Source: Manis javanica
Lineage: Eukaryota; Chordata; Mammalia; Pholidota; Manidae
Direction: 5' to 3'
DNA: 64,000 nucleotides
NCBI RefSeq assembly: GCF_040802235.1
Contig: NC_133170.1
Coordinates: 2,929,001 to 2,993,000, forward strand
Positions 38,411 through 51,746 of this stretch are shown here, piece by piece. How positions within the stretch are numbered: the stretch's first letter is position 1; every line of letters begins with the position of its first letter. The translations under genes were made by a program, and so were the position numbers. The notes below the pieces were generated by a model. The model was not told where the DNA came from and ran no database searches. It was given only the letters and a program-made list of their open reading frames with translations.

Positions 38411-39200
38411 CAGCTAACAGTGTTCACGGGAGATGCGGCAGCCAGCACCCGAGACAGCCCCCAAGGGTCCGCGCCTCCTGGGCACGGCTATCCTTGCACA
38501 ATCCTTTCCTGTTGTCGGCTGGACTTAGTGGGCACTTCTGATGGACTGGACAGCGTGGAAATGACAGACTAAGTGCCTTGCACAGACCAAATAAGGTAGC
38601 TTGCCTTTTTTCTCATTCCTGGGCCGCTAGCTCTGGCGAAGGCCATGTCCTGAGCAGCCTTATGGAGAGGCCCAAATGGCAAAGAATAAAATCTTGAGCT
38701 GACAGCCTCATGGGTGAGCGTGAAGTGGATCTGCCAATGCCAGTCACATCTACAGAGATTGCAGCCCTCATTATCAGCTTGGCTGTAACTTCTTGAGAGA
38801 GCCTGAGCCGGGGTCCCAACAGGCTCGCCTGCTTGTTGGTATCTGAGAACTTGGAAACCAGTGCTGAGACTTCTACAGAGGTTCACAGTCCAAAGACAGG
38901 CACCCCTCAAAAAGAACAATAAGGTAGGAGTACTTGAACCACAGAATTCCTAGACTTTAAAGCTGAAGTAATGAAGACAGTGTGGTATTATTGTATTGTT
39001 CTAAGGTTCAGCACACCAATGGGCTGGACTAGAGTCCCGAAACACATCTGCACATACATGGATGCCTGATTCATTACAGAGGTGTCAATGCAGAGCAGTG
39101 AGGGACATGTGGTCCCTGCAATAAATGCCTCCAGGTCACATGGATGTCCACATGGAAAATCGTGAAACCTGATCTCTGTCTCACTCAATATACATAACAC
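38411..39200. other. No recognised element
   Basis: Moderate G+C sequence, including a GC-richer start at 38425-38480. Minus-strand open frame 38569-38919 (116 codons) has no recognisable domain. Nothing else is seen. Confidence 0.4.
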
Positions 39201-39900
39201 ATAACTTCATTTTTAGATGGGTTGTAATTTAATGTAAAAGGCAAAACAAAAAACCTTCTTGAAGATAATAAAAGGGAAAGATGTCTTCAACGGACACAAA
39301 TAACAGTAATAAAGACAAAGACTGAAAAGTCTGAGCTACATTAAAATTTTTTATTTTTAATGAAATGAATGAAAAAGCAAACCACCAAATAGGAAAAGAC
39401 TCCAGCAAAACATAAAACCAACAAAGGGCTTAAATTCAGAACATACAAAGAACTCTACAAATCAATTTTTTAAAAAAGACAACCCAATAAGGAAATGGAC
39501 CAGAATCTCAACAGGTCCTTTACAGGTGTCCACGTGGCAGCAACCACAGGAGAAACTCCGCAGCATGCGAGTGACCAGGGAAGCACAGACTGAATCCGCA
39601 GGGAGCTCGGGGGGTGCACCAAGGGCAGTGAGCCTCACAAACACGATGCTGAAGCAGAAGAGCTGGACACAGAATACTACGGACTGTATGATTCTAACTG
39701 CGTAGGGTTCAAAACCTATACCGCAGTACTGGGAACCAATTAAGTGGTGGTGACGTTTGGGAAAAGGGAGGGGATATGAATGTACCCCTGAGGGACTGGT
39801 AATCTTTTATTTCTTGCCCTGAATGGAAGTTTTCACAAGGGTTTGCTTTGTAAGAAATCACTCAGATTAACAATGTTTTGAACACGTCTTCCTGTATATG
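39200..39900 (+). mobile_element. Old L1 or HAL1 3'-part fragment
   Basis: Contains degenerate L1 ORF2 C-terminal text ('aaccttcttgaagataataaaagggaaagatgtcttc', 'aaagggcttaaattcagaac', 'caacccaataaggaaatgga') followed by HAL1-like 3' sequence with 'ttgggaaaagggaggggata' and 'tttgctttgtaagaaatcac'. Heavily diverged. Confidence 0.55.
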
Positions 39901-41880
39901 TCACATCATTAAAAAAAAGTGGAGAGAAACAGCAAGCACGGTGGTGGAGCCTAGCAGACCTGACCTCCAGCTAACCAGAAAATTAAGTGATGTTGAACTA
40001 GCTGCTCATTTTCCCCCAAGTCCAGATAACTGAGGGATTAGAAATATAAGATTCAGCCTTGAGGCAGACAAAAAAAACCTCAAATAATTTCCTGGATAAT
40101 TCAAGTATTCTAAATAGAAATGGTATATACTGCATTGTCCAGTTTCCTGTAATAGTTTCTTAAAAGTAAAAATAAAAAAAGAGAAAGAATAAGGGGAGAA
40201 GAACAAAACAGATAACAATATATTTAGTTCTCAATGAGCCAGATACTATGCAATCATCAACTCATTTTTAATGTTTAATGTCACTACCTTTAAGTAGAAA
40301 CATGAGATTCTCTTAGTGTGACTTTTAATACATCTTCTATAAATGAACTGAGAATATCAATTAACCCACACTGTCTGAGAGTAAATAAACAAGACAAGCC
40401 TGTTACCCCCTGCACTAAACCTGAGTTAACAGTCAAGGGGAGACAGCAGATGTTACAGGAGGGATCACATCCTAAAAATGAGAGATGACAAATTAAGGTG
40501 AAAATATAACAATTTATGTTTTAGAGGTGGGAAGGGAGAGTAGGGAATTCTCAGGAGAAGGAAACAGCTTTTAAGAGACTTCCTTTGTTTAGAAAGAAAG
40601 GTAAGGACCAATGAGATCCAAGGGATGCCAATGGACAGTGGGAAGGAGGAATTACAAAGTCCCACAAAACAGAATATTTCACAGTGAAGTTATTTTTACA
40701 TTTCATTTTGAACGAATGAAGGAATAAAAGAAAATTTTTAAAAAAAGACAAAACCAAAAAATGAAGTCAGAGGACATGGGGTGAACAGTCCGCACCCTGA
40801 CATTGCTAGGAACACGGCCCCTCGGAGTGAAGCTCACACCACAGGACATCTGTACGGGCTGCTCTTTGCACCTGGGGACTCTGTGTTTAAGTGATGACAC
40901 CCCCGGGATAAGGCCCAAGACGGCCTCATCTTCTGGTACTTGTAATATTTTAAGTATGGTTCTTACAAAGCTTGGTATTGTCCAAATTTTATATTTTATG
41001 TAAAAACAGTATCTTAAACAGTTATCAATCTTCATATTTATGGGTTTATATAAGATATAAATTGCCTTTAAATGTAGAAGCTGAGATGCTTTGTTTTGAC
41101 ATTTCAAATTAACAAATTACCTTGAGATAGCTTTCAAATGAAACCCCCTGAAAACAACCTGACACTGGTACTTCAGCAACAAGCTTCTGTAGCAAGAATC
41201 TATTTATCACTTCCAAAACCTTTGAAATATGGCCAAGATAAATGACTTATTTTCAGTGTGCTTCAGGAATAAGACATTTTTCAGGGGTAAATCTTACGTG
41301 AGTATATTTTACTAAATCTATATATGTAAAGTATGAATAAGTGGTTGGTAAGAATGGACTGTTAAATACAGTAGGGGAGACATGATGTCTAGACAAGATA
41401 TCGGTGGGAGCTGCGCTTTTAAGAAGTTGGTTACTTGCTCCGATAAAAAAGGGAAAACAAAGAACATTTCTATTACGTAGGTTTAGCATGAAATGCTTAG
41501 AACATGCATATACAACAGAGTTGCCACCGCTTAGAAAACAATTTCATTTTAATCATCACGTGTTAAAAGCTGGTTCTTTTCACTGTTCCCAACTCCAGTT
41601 AACATTTCAGGAAGATGTACCAACATTTGATTAATCTTCTAGCCTTTTTACTTTAAATGTAAAACAAAAATATCCTACTATATATTGAGACAGAAAGATT
41701 GCAAGAGCTGGTGAGAGTGTTGGGAATCAGAGGCTATACAGACGGTGGCTGAAACAAGACACTGTAAGAAGAGAAGAAGGCCACAGAGAGAACCCTGATT
41801 AAATGCAATATTTTATTTGCTGAAGAAAATGTTTTCTGCACAATTCATTAGCTCAGCAAACACCAATTATTGTCTGATGC

Positions 41881-41972
41881 ACAGAAATAGTGTATGTGAG
41901 TTTTTAAAAACAATTTAATTTGTTGACTAAGAGACAGAAATAGTATATTTGAGTTTTTATAAACATTTTAAT
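41881..41972. repeat. Short tandem duplication (39-bp copies, 53-bp period)
   Basis: Copy 1 (41881-41919) and copy 2 (41934-41972) both start acagaaatagt and end in tttaat, and agree at roughly 35 of 39 positions. Both precede a common 'taa' context. A local duplication in the PPHLN1 intron. Confidence 0.75.
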
Positions 41973-42954
41973 GTAAGAACCTTGTGTCCTTATAAACAGA
42001 TTTAAAAAAATCAAAAAGCACCTAAAAACTCTGAAGTGAAATCTCAATTAGCTACACATAACAGTGTATGCAGGTGATTCAACATTTATCTTTTACTTAA
42101 TATATGTAGATAGGAAGGGATCTAAATTATTCAGCCCAATATTTTTATTTTGAGGAAAAAGAAGAAAAACCAGTATAGTCACAAAAATGGTTAATGTGTA
42201 GAACCCAAATTAAATAAAAATTACATATTAAATAGACTGAGCTAGACTTCAAATAAAACCCTATTGCCTTGTAAGGCTAATGACCTAGACAGACAACAAA
42301 GTGATTTCTGAATTAACTTGATTTTTCTTAACTAATTGGAGTAAGACAGGGGTTCTTACATGGCTAAGAAATAAAATTCCTTCAGTAACAAGGCTAGCAT
42401 AGCTATGACTGCTATAAAAAAAAATGTCATTACTAAAACAAATGTATATTCAGTCTAAGTCTTTTGAAGTTAAAACAAAGGAAACAAAAATAAACAATCC
42501 CCTTGATCAAGTGTCTCTTAATACTCTATGTGTTTTAGAGCATCAGACTGGAAGCCCTCTGGATCTAAAATGACTCCTGTCTGTATTTAAACTATAAATT
42601 ATCAGATAAAGAATCAAACCTTTTTTCAACAGAAAGACTTAATTACAGGTAGAAATATAAAGCATTTTCATAAAACAACATTATGTTAGGAGAGTTCTCT
42701 GAAATAGCCAAAGAGGGGTCAACATGAATGTTTCCTCGTGGTGCTTATTCTTTTTTAAGTTATTATCACCAAAGAAGAAGAAACAAGAGATGGACTTTTT
42801 CCCTAACACATTACAATTTTCTGTGATCTGAGGAATACCATGAATAGCGCATTGAAGAATATTTTCAGGCATACTCCTGTACTAACATGGGCTTAGATTT
42901 TATTAATTGTATTTACTAACATAAATTTTAAGAAAGATTGACAATGATTGGTAC

Positions 42955-43665
42955 AAGCTAGAAATCAGGATTCATGGAAAGCAGTATGGAGGTTTCTCAA
43001 AAATCTAAAAACAGAAATACTATATGACCCAGTAATTCCACTTGTGGCTATATACCTGAAGAAGACAAAAATCCCTGATTTGAAAATACATATGCATCCC
43101 TCTGTTTACTGACACATTATTTACAACAGCCAAGATATGGAAGCAAACAAAGTGTCCATCCACAGAGGCATGGATAAAAAGATATGGTACATACGCACAA
43201 TGGAATATTACTCAGCCATAAACAGAAAGACATCTTACTGTTTGCAACAACATGGAGTTAGAGGGCATCACACTAAATGAAATATGCCAGGCAGAGAAAG
43301 ACAAATACTATGTGACTTCACTTACATATATAATCTAATAACAAAATAAAAAACAAAACAAATGAACAAAAACAGAAACGACCTCATAGACACTGAGAAG
43401 TGACATGGTCACCACGGCGGAGGGTGGCTGAAATTGGTGAAGGGGATAAAGAGGCACAAAGTCTCAACCATGATATAAATCAGTCACTGAGATGGAAGTA
43501 CAGCAGAGTCAATAATTCTGTAATATCCTGCTGTATTGGCAGTGACTGCTCTAGCTGGGGTGGGCACTTAATAATGTAGGTAACTGTCAAGTCACTATGT
43601 TGTATACCTGAAACCAATATTGTATATCAACTATACTTCAGTGAAATATAATAGGAAAAAATTAA
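42955..43665 (+). mobile_element. L1 3' end, older than the TSD-flanked copies
   Basis: Follows the L1 ORF2 C-terminus and 3' UTR: 'agcagtatggaggtttctca', 'tgacccagtaattccacttg', 'acaacagccaagatatggaag', 'ggaatattactcagccataa' and the end 'ttgtatacctgaaaccaata' with 'ctatacttcagtgaaa'. Several frameshifts. The 3' UTR differs from the young subfamily, so it is a separate, older wave. Confidence 0.85.
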
Positions 43666-44769
43666 AGAAGAAATTACGATTCTTTGCAACTTCATACACT
43701 CCAGTTATTCTCATTCTTGGCTTGCCTTTAGAATCATGAGATATGTATCCAAACAGTCAGAATAAACGGACTAAGAGATGTGTCAGCAGGCGCTCGGATG
43801 GTCTTCAATGTGGCCACTCAGACCCACACGGCTCTTCAGGAGACACACAGGCATTTGAGACCCACAGTATTGAACCAACCCCAGCCAAACTGCTCATTTT
43901 AAATGCAATACTGTATTTTAAAAATACACAAAAACACCTTTAAAAAAAAGTGGAGAAGTAAGAGAAACTGTATTTTAAATCATGGTTCACATGTGATTGT
44001 AAATATCTATTACCAGGGGACTATTTATAAACATATATACTTATATATGTATTTATATATTCTACATTAGATATAGAATGGTCTCTAAGGTACACTGAAC
44101 AGGTTATGCGGTAGGTAAGCTAGCATTTGTATTTAAAGGAAAGTACAGAGACACACATGTCAACTCTTAGCTCTACTCATCAGGATCAGCTGTGGTCCTG
44201 TCCATGCACATGCGTCGTGTGAACACACATACACAAATACTGCATATAAACGTATGTGTGCCACACAGTGTACCTCTTTGCTGGGGACGGAAACCGGCAG
44301 TTAAGTATTACGGGGAGAAGGAAACCTGGTTTTCACCGTACCATCTCTTGTATCTTTTGAACCTTATGTTTGTATAAACTTTCACTTAAAACACAGCCCA
44401 CAGCCTTCAATGCATGGACCGCAGAGTATTTAACATAAGCCAAATCAGAACACATGATTTTGAGATTTTGAGATTTTAGTTCCAAACTAAAGTCCTGCTT
44501 AGTGTCAGTATAATCAACTATTCTGAAAAAGAAAGACTTTCACAAACATTTGGGGTGGTATTTACACAATGTTACAACTGCCAAAACTCATCCAACTGAA
44601 TATTTAAGATCTATACATTTTATTGCATGTTCATGGTGCCTCAATTAAAAAATACACAGAACTTCCCTTATTTACATAAAAGTAAGGTGGTTAACAGCTC
44701 TCGACCTTTTATTTAGCACATTAGAAAATTACAGGACTTAGGAACCCATGCCTTTCCAGTTGCTTGCTA

Positions 44770-44930
44770 ACTCACATCTAGCAGAATCAGCACACCTGGG
44801 GACCTGGGAGGACTCCCAGCCTCAAGCCTCCTCCCAGATCTTCTGGGCCGGAACCTGTACTTTAACAGGATCCCCAAGGGATTTATGTGCAGATTAAAGT
44901 CTGAGAAGCTCTGATAACATACTTACTAGA
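44770..44930 (+). repeat. MER20-like hAT remnant
   Basis: 'agaatcagcacacctgggga', then 'ttctgggccggaacctgtac' and 'ggatttatgtgcagattaaagtctgagaagctctgat' matches the general MER20 plan ('cagaatcacctggaggg ... ctgggcccc ... gtgatgctgatgctg...gagaaccactg'). Confidence 0.45.
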
Positions 44931-45221
44931 ATATTTGTGGTAGGAACCCCAAAAGCTTTACTTTTAAAAAGCTCTACAGATATACAATGAAGATAATCAC
45001 AATATACATACTTTGCCTTGAGGGGGAAGAGATGGTTCTTTTTTCAAAACTAGTTTGCATAGCAAAATATCCTAATAAACTCCAAATACTCACCAACTAT
45101 CCTTAGTAGCTGCTTGATTAGGTAACTGCTTCTCTGCTACTGTGTCTGCAAGAGGACTTTAGCTACCCTGACACTCTGAGTCTTGTTATCTGCTAGGCAA
45201 AGCATGCATATGCTTACTTTG

Positions 45222-45275
45222 TACATGTGTATCCATATATCCAAATATATATGTGTGTATGTGTGTGTATATCCC
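45222..45275. repeat. (TG/TA)n microsatellite
   Basis: Runs atatccaaatatatatgtgt then gtatgtgtgtgtatatccca; an interrupted dinucleotide repeat. Confidence 0.75.
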
Positions 45276-46007
45276 AGATCTACTCAGAGGAATGTAACCC
45301 ATTTCTTGCCAATTAAGGACTATAAAGAGATTTAAAAATATCATTAGATGCCAGACCCAGAGAAAACAGAGGATCTCAGGTTATGTCTAAGTATTGTTTT
45401 TACAAAGTATGAGGGACCCTGCAAATATTAAATATGAGGAAGCAAATGCTGCTTTATCCCTGGAGGTAAAACAGAGGAAAGAAGGGCACATAACAATAGA
45501 GATTTCAATGTATGTGTTTCACTCAAAGTGACAATTTATTAAGAGACAAGATTCCTAACTGATAAAATAGCAAGGAGTGGGATGTGCTTTCCAACCAGAT
45601 GGTTCAGTAATAGTAGGTATGTGAGGACCTGCACAATATCACAGACTAGGAGTGACTGCCAAACACCTGAGCCAGATCATGAATCACCCATAATTTTGTA
45701 GGTTTTAAGTCTCTCTAGGATTTACTATAGTGACAGGAGAAATTCTAAAATTTGTTAAGAAATTAGAAAACACAAGAATATTCCAATAATTGAATATAAA
45801 AAGATGGCCCACATTAGGTAAGAGGTGGTAAATCTGGGGAATAAGGATACACCACAGGACCCAAAGCATATGGAGGCTAATGTGCCGTGGTGACAGAAGC
45901 GGTCCTGTCCACTGAAGGCTAATCCAATCAAAGTGGGATGACTCAAACAATCTTTAGCAACACGATATTCAGAGATGCAACTTGAGGACTCTGGCTCAAA
46001 GATTTTT

Positions 46008-46245
46008 AGACCAGTGGTTCTCTGATGTATCTGACTATAACCTGGGAGCTTTTTCTAAGAGCACCAACACACCCAACACTACCAAATTCTTACATGCCCA
46101 GCGACCAGACAGTGATAATGTTGCAAGAGATGTGAATTTGATTGTGTCAGAATCACCCTTTAAGGTCATTCTGATACAATCTACTTCTATTCCCATGCCT
46201 TTAAACACCAAAGAGCCACATTTGTGGGCATTTTGAGTCAAACCA
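46008..46245 (+). repeat. MER20-like or related hAT remnant
   Basis: Starts with 'accagtggttctctgatgta', the usual hAT-Charlie terminus 'cagtggttctcaa...', followed by a diverged interior. The right end is uncertain. Confidence 0.4.
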
Positions 46246-47479
46246 AATTTTGGCCTAGAGATTTAGTTTATTCTATGCTGCAATACCATCTCAAGTTAAC
46301 GACTTTCTTGGGATTCAAGAACTAAAGGATCTAATTTATAGAAACTCTTAAAAAATTATACGTGGCAATTTATCTTTACAAGATACCTGAATATACTATG
46401 CTTGGTATAATAGAGAAAAAGCAGCTGAGTATTACACCAATACTTACAGGGACACATGAGTCTAAGCTTGATTTGTTGGTCTCATTTATGGAGAGTTTTT
46501 CTTTTTTTGGTTATTATTCATTTTTTAAAATCATGAAATATGTCAAGCATATAGAAAAATGATGAATAATCACTGGACATCTGTAAAACTACCATCTGGC
46601 TTTCTCAAGCTTTTATAATATTCTTATCCATTTGGCATTTAATCCCTAAAAATAAAATGTGGAGAAGCTGAAAATGGAAAAAACAGGAGGAACAAGTACC
46701 CTTAAATTACTTCTTCACTTTCAAAAATCACTGTAACTTTTAGACATGAATTTATTAAATAACTGTATCATTTTTACTATCTTTCTGACATTTTGGGGGC
46801 TTTCAGTGTAATTTTCTTGCCAATATCTGAAAACCAAGGTACCCTGGCAAAAACACAGTAGTTAGATATTTAACATCTGAAATTTAGCATCCACTAAGTG
46901 TTCTGTTTACAACACCTCTAGTAACTGTTCCACCTCTCCAGGCACATACTGTAATATCCTTTTAAGTTTATTTTTCTTTCTTTAGGCCATCTGTCCTTGC
47001 TGTGATCATCTCAATATGCTTCAAGGTCAGATTTTGCATGAGTTCAAATAATGGGCAGATGGAAAGAGAGGTCTGGTCATGCTTCCACGTCAAACATGTA
47101 TGGGTGGCTATAAAGTACTGTAAAACCTGATTCATACTGGAAATGCTCTACATCTGACTGATAACCCCACTTTTCAAGATTAAATAGTAGAACTATTAAT
47201 AAATGACAAAAAAATACCCCTACCCTGTTATTTCAGTCACATTTTTCTGAGTTACATACTCAAGAGAATTTCTCCTTTAAAGAATTGCAATTTATGTGGA
47301 AAAGTAAATAACATTAAATCACTCATTCACTCAGCAAACACTTGTCTAGCATTATACTACTAAGTGCTGGGCCTGTGCACTGTGTTAGGTGGTCAGGTTA
47401 AGATGCCATCTCTAATTTCAAGTGACTTGGGCTATTCAAAGGTCACATCTACGTTTATGACCCCATCCATTATCCACAC

Positions 47480-47660
47480 AACAAATATTTCTTTTGAGCC
47501 CACTACATGCCAGCCATTATTCTAGGTAATGGAGATAAAACAGTAAACAAAACAAAGTCGTCATTCTTGTAAGGCTTCCATTAAGATGAGAGGAGACAAA
47601 GAAATAAAAACATACGTCAAGCGGTGATCAAGGAAAAGCTACACAGAAACGTAAGAGTAA
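47480..47660 (+). repeat. L2-type ancient repeat
   Basis: 'gagcccactacatgccagcc' with 'attattctaggtaatggaga', then 'taaacaaaacaaagtcgtca' follows the 'gagcacctactatgtgccaggcactgttctaggcactggggatacagcagtgaacaaaacagac' plan. Same family as 32701-33270. Confidence 0.6.
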
Positions 47661-48178
47661 AAAGACAGAAGGGCAATAATCGTACACAGAATAGTGATAT
47701 TCACATTCATGTCGAAGACATCTACTGAACAAACCTTTTATTTATTGGTATCTTGAAAGACACTAATCTGCCTTCACATCACAAAATGAACTGGGGCTTT
47801 CTGTCTCCATTTTCCTTCTATGCCTCCAAGCATCTGATACTACTGACTACTTCCAGTTTGAAACTCCAATGGCTTACAAATTCCTGTATAGGTGCTTATC
47901 TTTATAAGCTGCCAAGATTTCATTAAGATGTTCTCCTATCCAACCAAGGGAATAGGTTTTAATTGATGTGGAATCGGACAGCAGCTTAAGAAAAGATTTA
48001 ATTTTGTTCTTAAGGCCCAAGAGTTTCCAGAAGATTATATAATATATGACATTTACTCAAAGCAACAGAGTGACAACATCAAAAACCAACACATTGCATT
48101 TTATAAAGCCCTTACAGATTTTATTTATTTAATCCTTATAAAGTGCTAAGGTAGATAGGTAACATTTCCATGTTGAAA

Positions 48179-48374
48179 CACTTTAAATTATACTATGCAT
48201 AATAAGCGCATGTGAGAAGGATTAAAGAGGAAATGACTGCTACTTTTTAAACCTTAGTAAGACAGTCTCTAGTCTATTCCATTCCAAATTCTATTCCAGA
48301 CTAAATATTAAGATACAGTTTGAAGGTTCTGTTCCTATAACTATTTCTTAAGGAATCTATTTCATCTATTTAAG
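48179..48374. repeat. Copy A of a diverged direct repeat near a PPHLN1 exon
   Basis: Shares with 49101-49282 the run gcataataagc, then gagaaggattaaagaggaaat, gct(a/g)ctttttaaa, cattccaaa, a diverged stretch, and caatctatttaag-like end. The copies are about 922 bp apart. No known repeat family is assigned. Confidence 0.85.
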
Positions 48375-48843
48375 ACACGATCCTAACTTTTCAGTAAAAT
48401 TCTATTTAAATATCTATCCTTTGTTTTTCTTTAATATTTGAAAAATGCTTAAAAGTGTAATGAAAAACATAAGAAGTATCTGTTTTCCCAATATTCAAGA
48501 TAACATCTGCTAACATTTTGGTCTATTTAACATTTCTTTCAGACCATCCCGATTAAGTTTAATAGTTTATTTGCTTCATACTAATCCTCAAATATTTATA
48601 CTTTCTTAGAAATGAAGCTTGGTTTTTATTTAAAAAATAAAAAAGTAAACAGGGACAGGGGGCCAAAGAGTAATTATTATGAAATTAAGTCAAACAATTT
48701 TTATAATTTTTTACATTGTAATTTCAGAGTCACAAGTGGAAAAAGACAAAATGAAATACATTTGTTGAATAAATATTTACTGTAACTTGGGCAAAGTAAA
48801 AACTAGTAAGAAAAGATTATGTACTGTAAGGGTGGATTCTCAC

Positions 48844-48984
48844 CTGCTCAATCTCTTTGGTTTTTGATGCTATTGCTTTAGAGCGACTGGTCAGCTGACT
48901 GTCCTCAAATAATCCAATGCCCTCTGCTGAATGTGACTCGGGCTCCTCCGGACGGTCTATGAACAGTGGGGCTGTGGGCCCGGC
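48844..48984 (-). CDS. PPHLN1: PPHLN1 coding exon (47 residues), second to last
   Basis: Reads AGPTAPLFIDRPEEPESHSA then EGIGLFEDSQLTSRSKAIAS and KTKEIEQ. The Pro/Glu-rich start and the ELFEDSQLT-type motif are as in human periphilin; the C-terminal part starts the helical region needed for self-association. The acceptor is tttctggag (48985 side), the donor CAG|gtgaga. 141 nt, phase 0 on both sides, so its skipping would keep the frame. Confidence 0.95.
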
Positions 48985-49100
48985 CTCCAGAAAGAATTAG
49001 AAAACTCAAATCACATATAGCATCTCAGATAACTGCGGAGAGACACTAACTGGCAGGTTATATCCAGAGAAAGTGCTAAATTTTAACTGTTTTAAGAAAA

Positions 49101-49282
49101 CACTTTAATGAGCTGTGCATAATAAGCATATGGAGAAGGATTAAAGAGGAAATAATTGCTGCTTTTTAAATTTTAGGTAAAACAAAGCCTCTAGGCTTAT
49201 TGCATTCCAAAATGATATTCCACATTGTATAAAAATACAGCTAGAAGTTTTTGTCCTGTATTCCTTAAGCAATCTATTTAAG
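49101..49282. repeat. Copy B of a diverged direct repeat near a PPHLN1 exon
   Basis: Partner of 48179-48374, in the same orientation. It begins about 115 bp from the acceptor of the exon at 48844-48984. The spacing would predict an exon copy near 49766-49906 if a whole 922-bp unit had been duplicated; none is visible there, so only the 190-bp segment is repeated. Confidence 0.85.
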
Positions 49283-49584
49283 AAAAACAGGACAGAGTAG
49301 CTCTAAGTGGAAGTGAGAGTATGCACACATGTAAGCAAATATATTAAAAATGAACATGGAAAAAGGCTCTGCTTTCAGAAGTTAAAAATAATTTGCACCC
49401 ATAGCCTAAGCATGTATGGAAATAACTGAAAACATCCCCCCAAAGCAGTAACAATTACTTTTATTTCAGAGAAACAATTCCTAATGAATATATAATCCCA
49501 CAGAAATCCCACAAAACCACTTTTGGTGAAAAGAAGAAAACCAAATGAATGAGGGGAAACTATTACTTAATTATGCTCACTTGT

Positions 49585-49695
49585 TTATTCAAAAATTCAC
49601 TGTATGGCAAACAGCAGGCACTGCTCTAGAACAGCGGGCCCATCACCAATGAGCAGAATGGACACACGCTCCTGCTTTCATGCAGCTTGAAGCGA
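49585..49695 (+). repeat. L2-type ancient repeat
   Basis: 'gcaaacagcaggcactgctc' with 'tagaacagcgggcccatcac' and 'cacacgctcctgctttcatg' plus cagcttga follows the ancient repeat 'gtgccaggcactgttctagg ... ccctgccctcatggagctta'. Confidence 0.5.
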
Positions 49696-51746
49696 GCAAA
49701 GACTGAGGAGCAACCATTCAAGTCTGAGCGCATACATTCTACTGCTGCTTATTTTAGGTGGGTGGGAGATAAGGGAGGAAATAAGAAACCTGAATTTATT
49801 ATGTTTATCGGAAACTTGGGATTTTCTTTGCATGAAGTAGGTTTAGAGAAGTCACAGGAAGTACACTAATTTTACAAGTGGTCATTTTCACGTGTAAAGG
49901 CAGTGGCAGATCACCACGTGGTGTACAGGGCGCTTATACCGCCACAACTTCTTTACAGAGTCATTGGGCAGCACTTACTACAATTTAGATGTCCCTTTTA
50001 CCCAGTAATTTCACCCCTAAGAATTTAATGTACAAACACACACGTGAGCAACAGATACTAAGATATGGCTGCCATTAACAGCAAATGATGCTACAAAACC
50101 GAGGCTGCCGCTCAACATTAAGAATGAATGTTTACCAAGGAACAACCCCAGGAGCCCTCAGTCCTCCTCTCACTCGCCTTATCTTTGGTCCAGCAAAAGA
50201 TGTCTGACCTATGACCCCACTTTAGAATTGCAGGGTTATTCACTTTTCGTTAAATCAAAATCCAGCAAATTCTAGACACACTTTAGGGAAACAACAAGGA
50301 TGCTCATTAAAAAAAGTCCAGGCCCAATGACACTGACCGTTCAGAGTCAAGATCCACTCGAGCAATAATTAGAGCACTTGAGTTTTAAAATCTGGGAAAG
50401 GTGGACAGTAGGGTTTTTTATTAAAATTAAGAGATATAAAAAATGATGAGAGGAGAATGAATATGTCTTAATAAAACCTTAAATTACTGAACATTGAGTA
50501 TTAAACAAACAAGAAATATCTTTGGAGGTTTTTCATTTTAAGTATGCTGAGAGAAATGATCAGTTCTCTAAACTTCAAAGCACAAATTATTATTAATATA
50601 AAACCATTATTCTGAATTATTTTTTAAACTAAGCAATGACCCTCTTAAAGGCATTACTGCATTGTTCACACTTTTACACAGTGCTGGAAAGGGTCCAAGA
50701 CAGACAGCTTGATGCTGTTGGTACAGTTACTTGAGGATATGTACAAATATCCATTATTATAGTTCCAATAACAAGGAAACCTTGACCTATTCAAGAACAA
50801 GTGATATCTAAGTGACAGAGCAGCATCTTGAAAAAGACTCTACTTGTGTGAGTACAGATAGGAAGTGCAGGCCAGTACAGCCCCTATGAGCAGAGCACAT
50901 GAGCTATGTTGGGACGGGTCTTTTCACAGCATATGAATGCAGACACGTAATTTTTATATCCAGTTCCAAAGCTTGATCCATTTCATCAAAGGACCTTCTG
51001 TAAGAGGCATCCAAATACATACGGAAAAGCAGAAATCCTCAAATCTACATAATTTCTCATGGTACTGAGATTTTTATATTCTCTGCCTATCATGCCAAAG
51101 TAATTCGAGTGCCAAGTCCTGAATCTAAAAGCTTAATTTTGCTCATTGAACATAAACATTTCCCTAAAGATGTTACAGGTTACAAGGAGACTTTTCAATT
51201 TAGTTTCCAAATATTTCAGTGCAAAGAATTTGTACACAGCACTGCACGGACCCAAAAATGTCGTCATCTTTTGGCATTCAAGGCTCATCTAAGGTCACAG
51301 GTAACTCGAACAATTCATAATTCCATTTCTGGGGAATTTATGAGATAATGGGCACAGAGCAGAACACAAAATATAAATATAACCTAAGATCTAAGGTCTA
51401 GACAGATTTTTATTTTGAATTCACTACTTTATGACTTGTGGCTTAGCAGGGTTTCTAGAGATACTTCACACAGCAAAGCCCATTACATGGATAATGCACC
51501 TTCCTTATGATCCGTGTTTATTTTCTTCTTCCACTTCTAAACTACTGGAGACTTTCAGATACAGTGTGATTATTGAATTCAAAGACATTCGTATTCATAC
51601 TATTATTAGGTGGTAAATGAATAATCCATGAAGTTATTTTCCCCAAATATATTTTAAAATACTAGAACGAACCAAATGTTTTGCACCTATAATTTAAAAT
51701 CCAGACAGAACCTTCAGATGTGCAGGGTACTGGACCCACGCCTTAC

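Larger units (their letters stand above)
22488..48843 (-). other. PPHLN1: PPHLN1 last intron (26.4 kb)
   Basis: AT-rich, flanked by donor GTGAGA (48843 side) and acceptor CTAG (22488 side). It contains most of the repeats listed separately. Stretches without any recognised feature are about 22.5-25.0, 26.5-29.7, 30.4-32.4, 34.8-36.7, 39.9-41.8 and 42.0-42.9 kb. These hold only short simple repeats, scattered CpG spots (for example 23570-23700, 24230-24310, 35095-35165) and chance open frames. Confidence 0.85.
48985..51746 (-). other. PPHLN1: PPHLN1 intron (2.8 kb)
   Basis: Donor GTAAGG at the 51746 side. Holds copy B of the direct repeat (49101-49282) and an L2-type remnant (about 49590-49690). 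The rest (about 49.7-51.7 kb) is AT-rich with nothing recognised. Confidence 0.8.

Noticed and set aside
48179..50022. Tandem duplication of a whole 922-bp unit with a second PPHLN1 exon
   Set aside because: The position expected for an exon copy (about 49766-49906) shows no resemblance to the exon; only the 190-bp segments are repeated.
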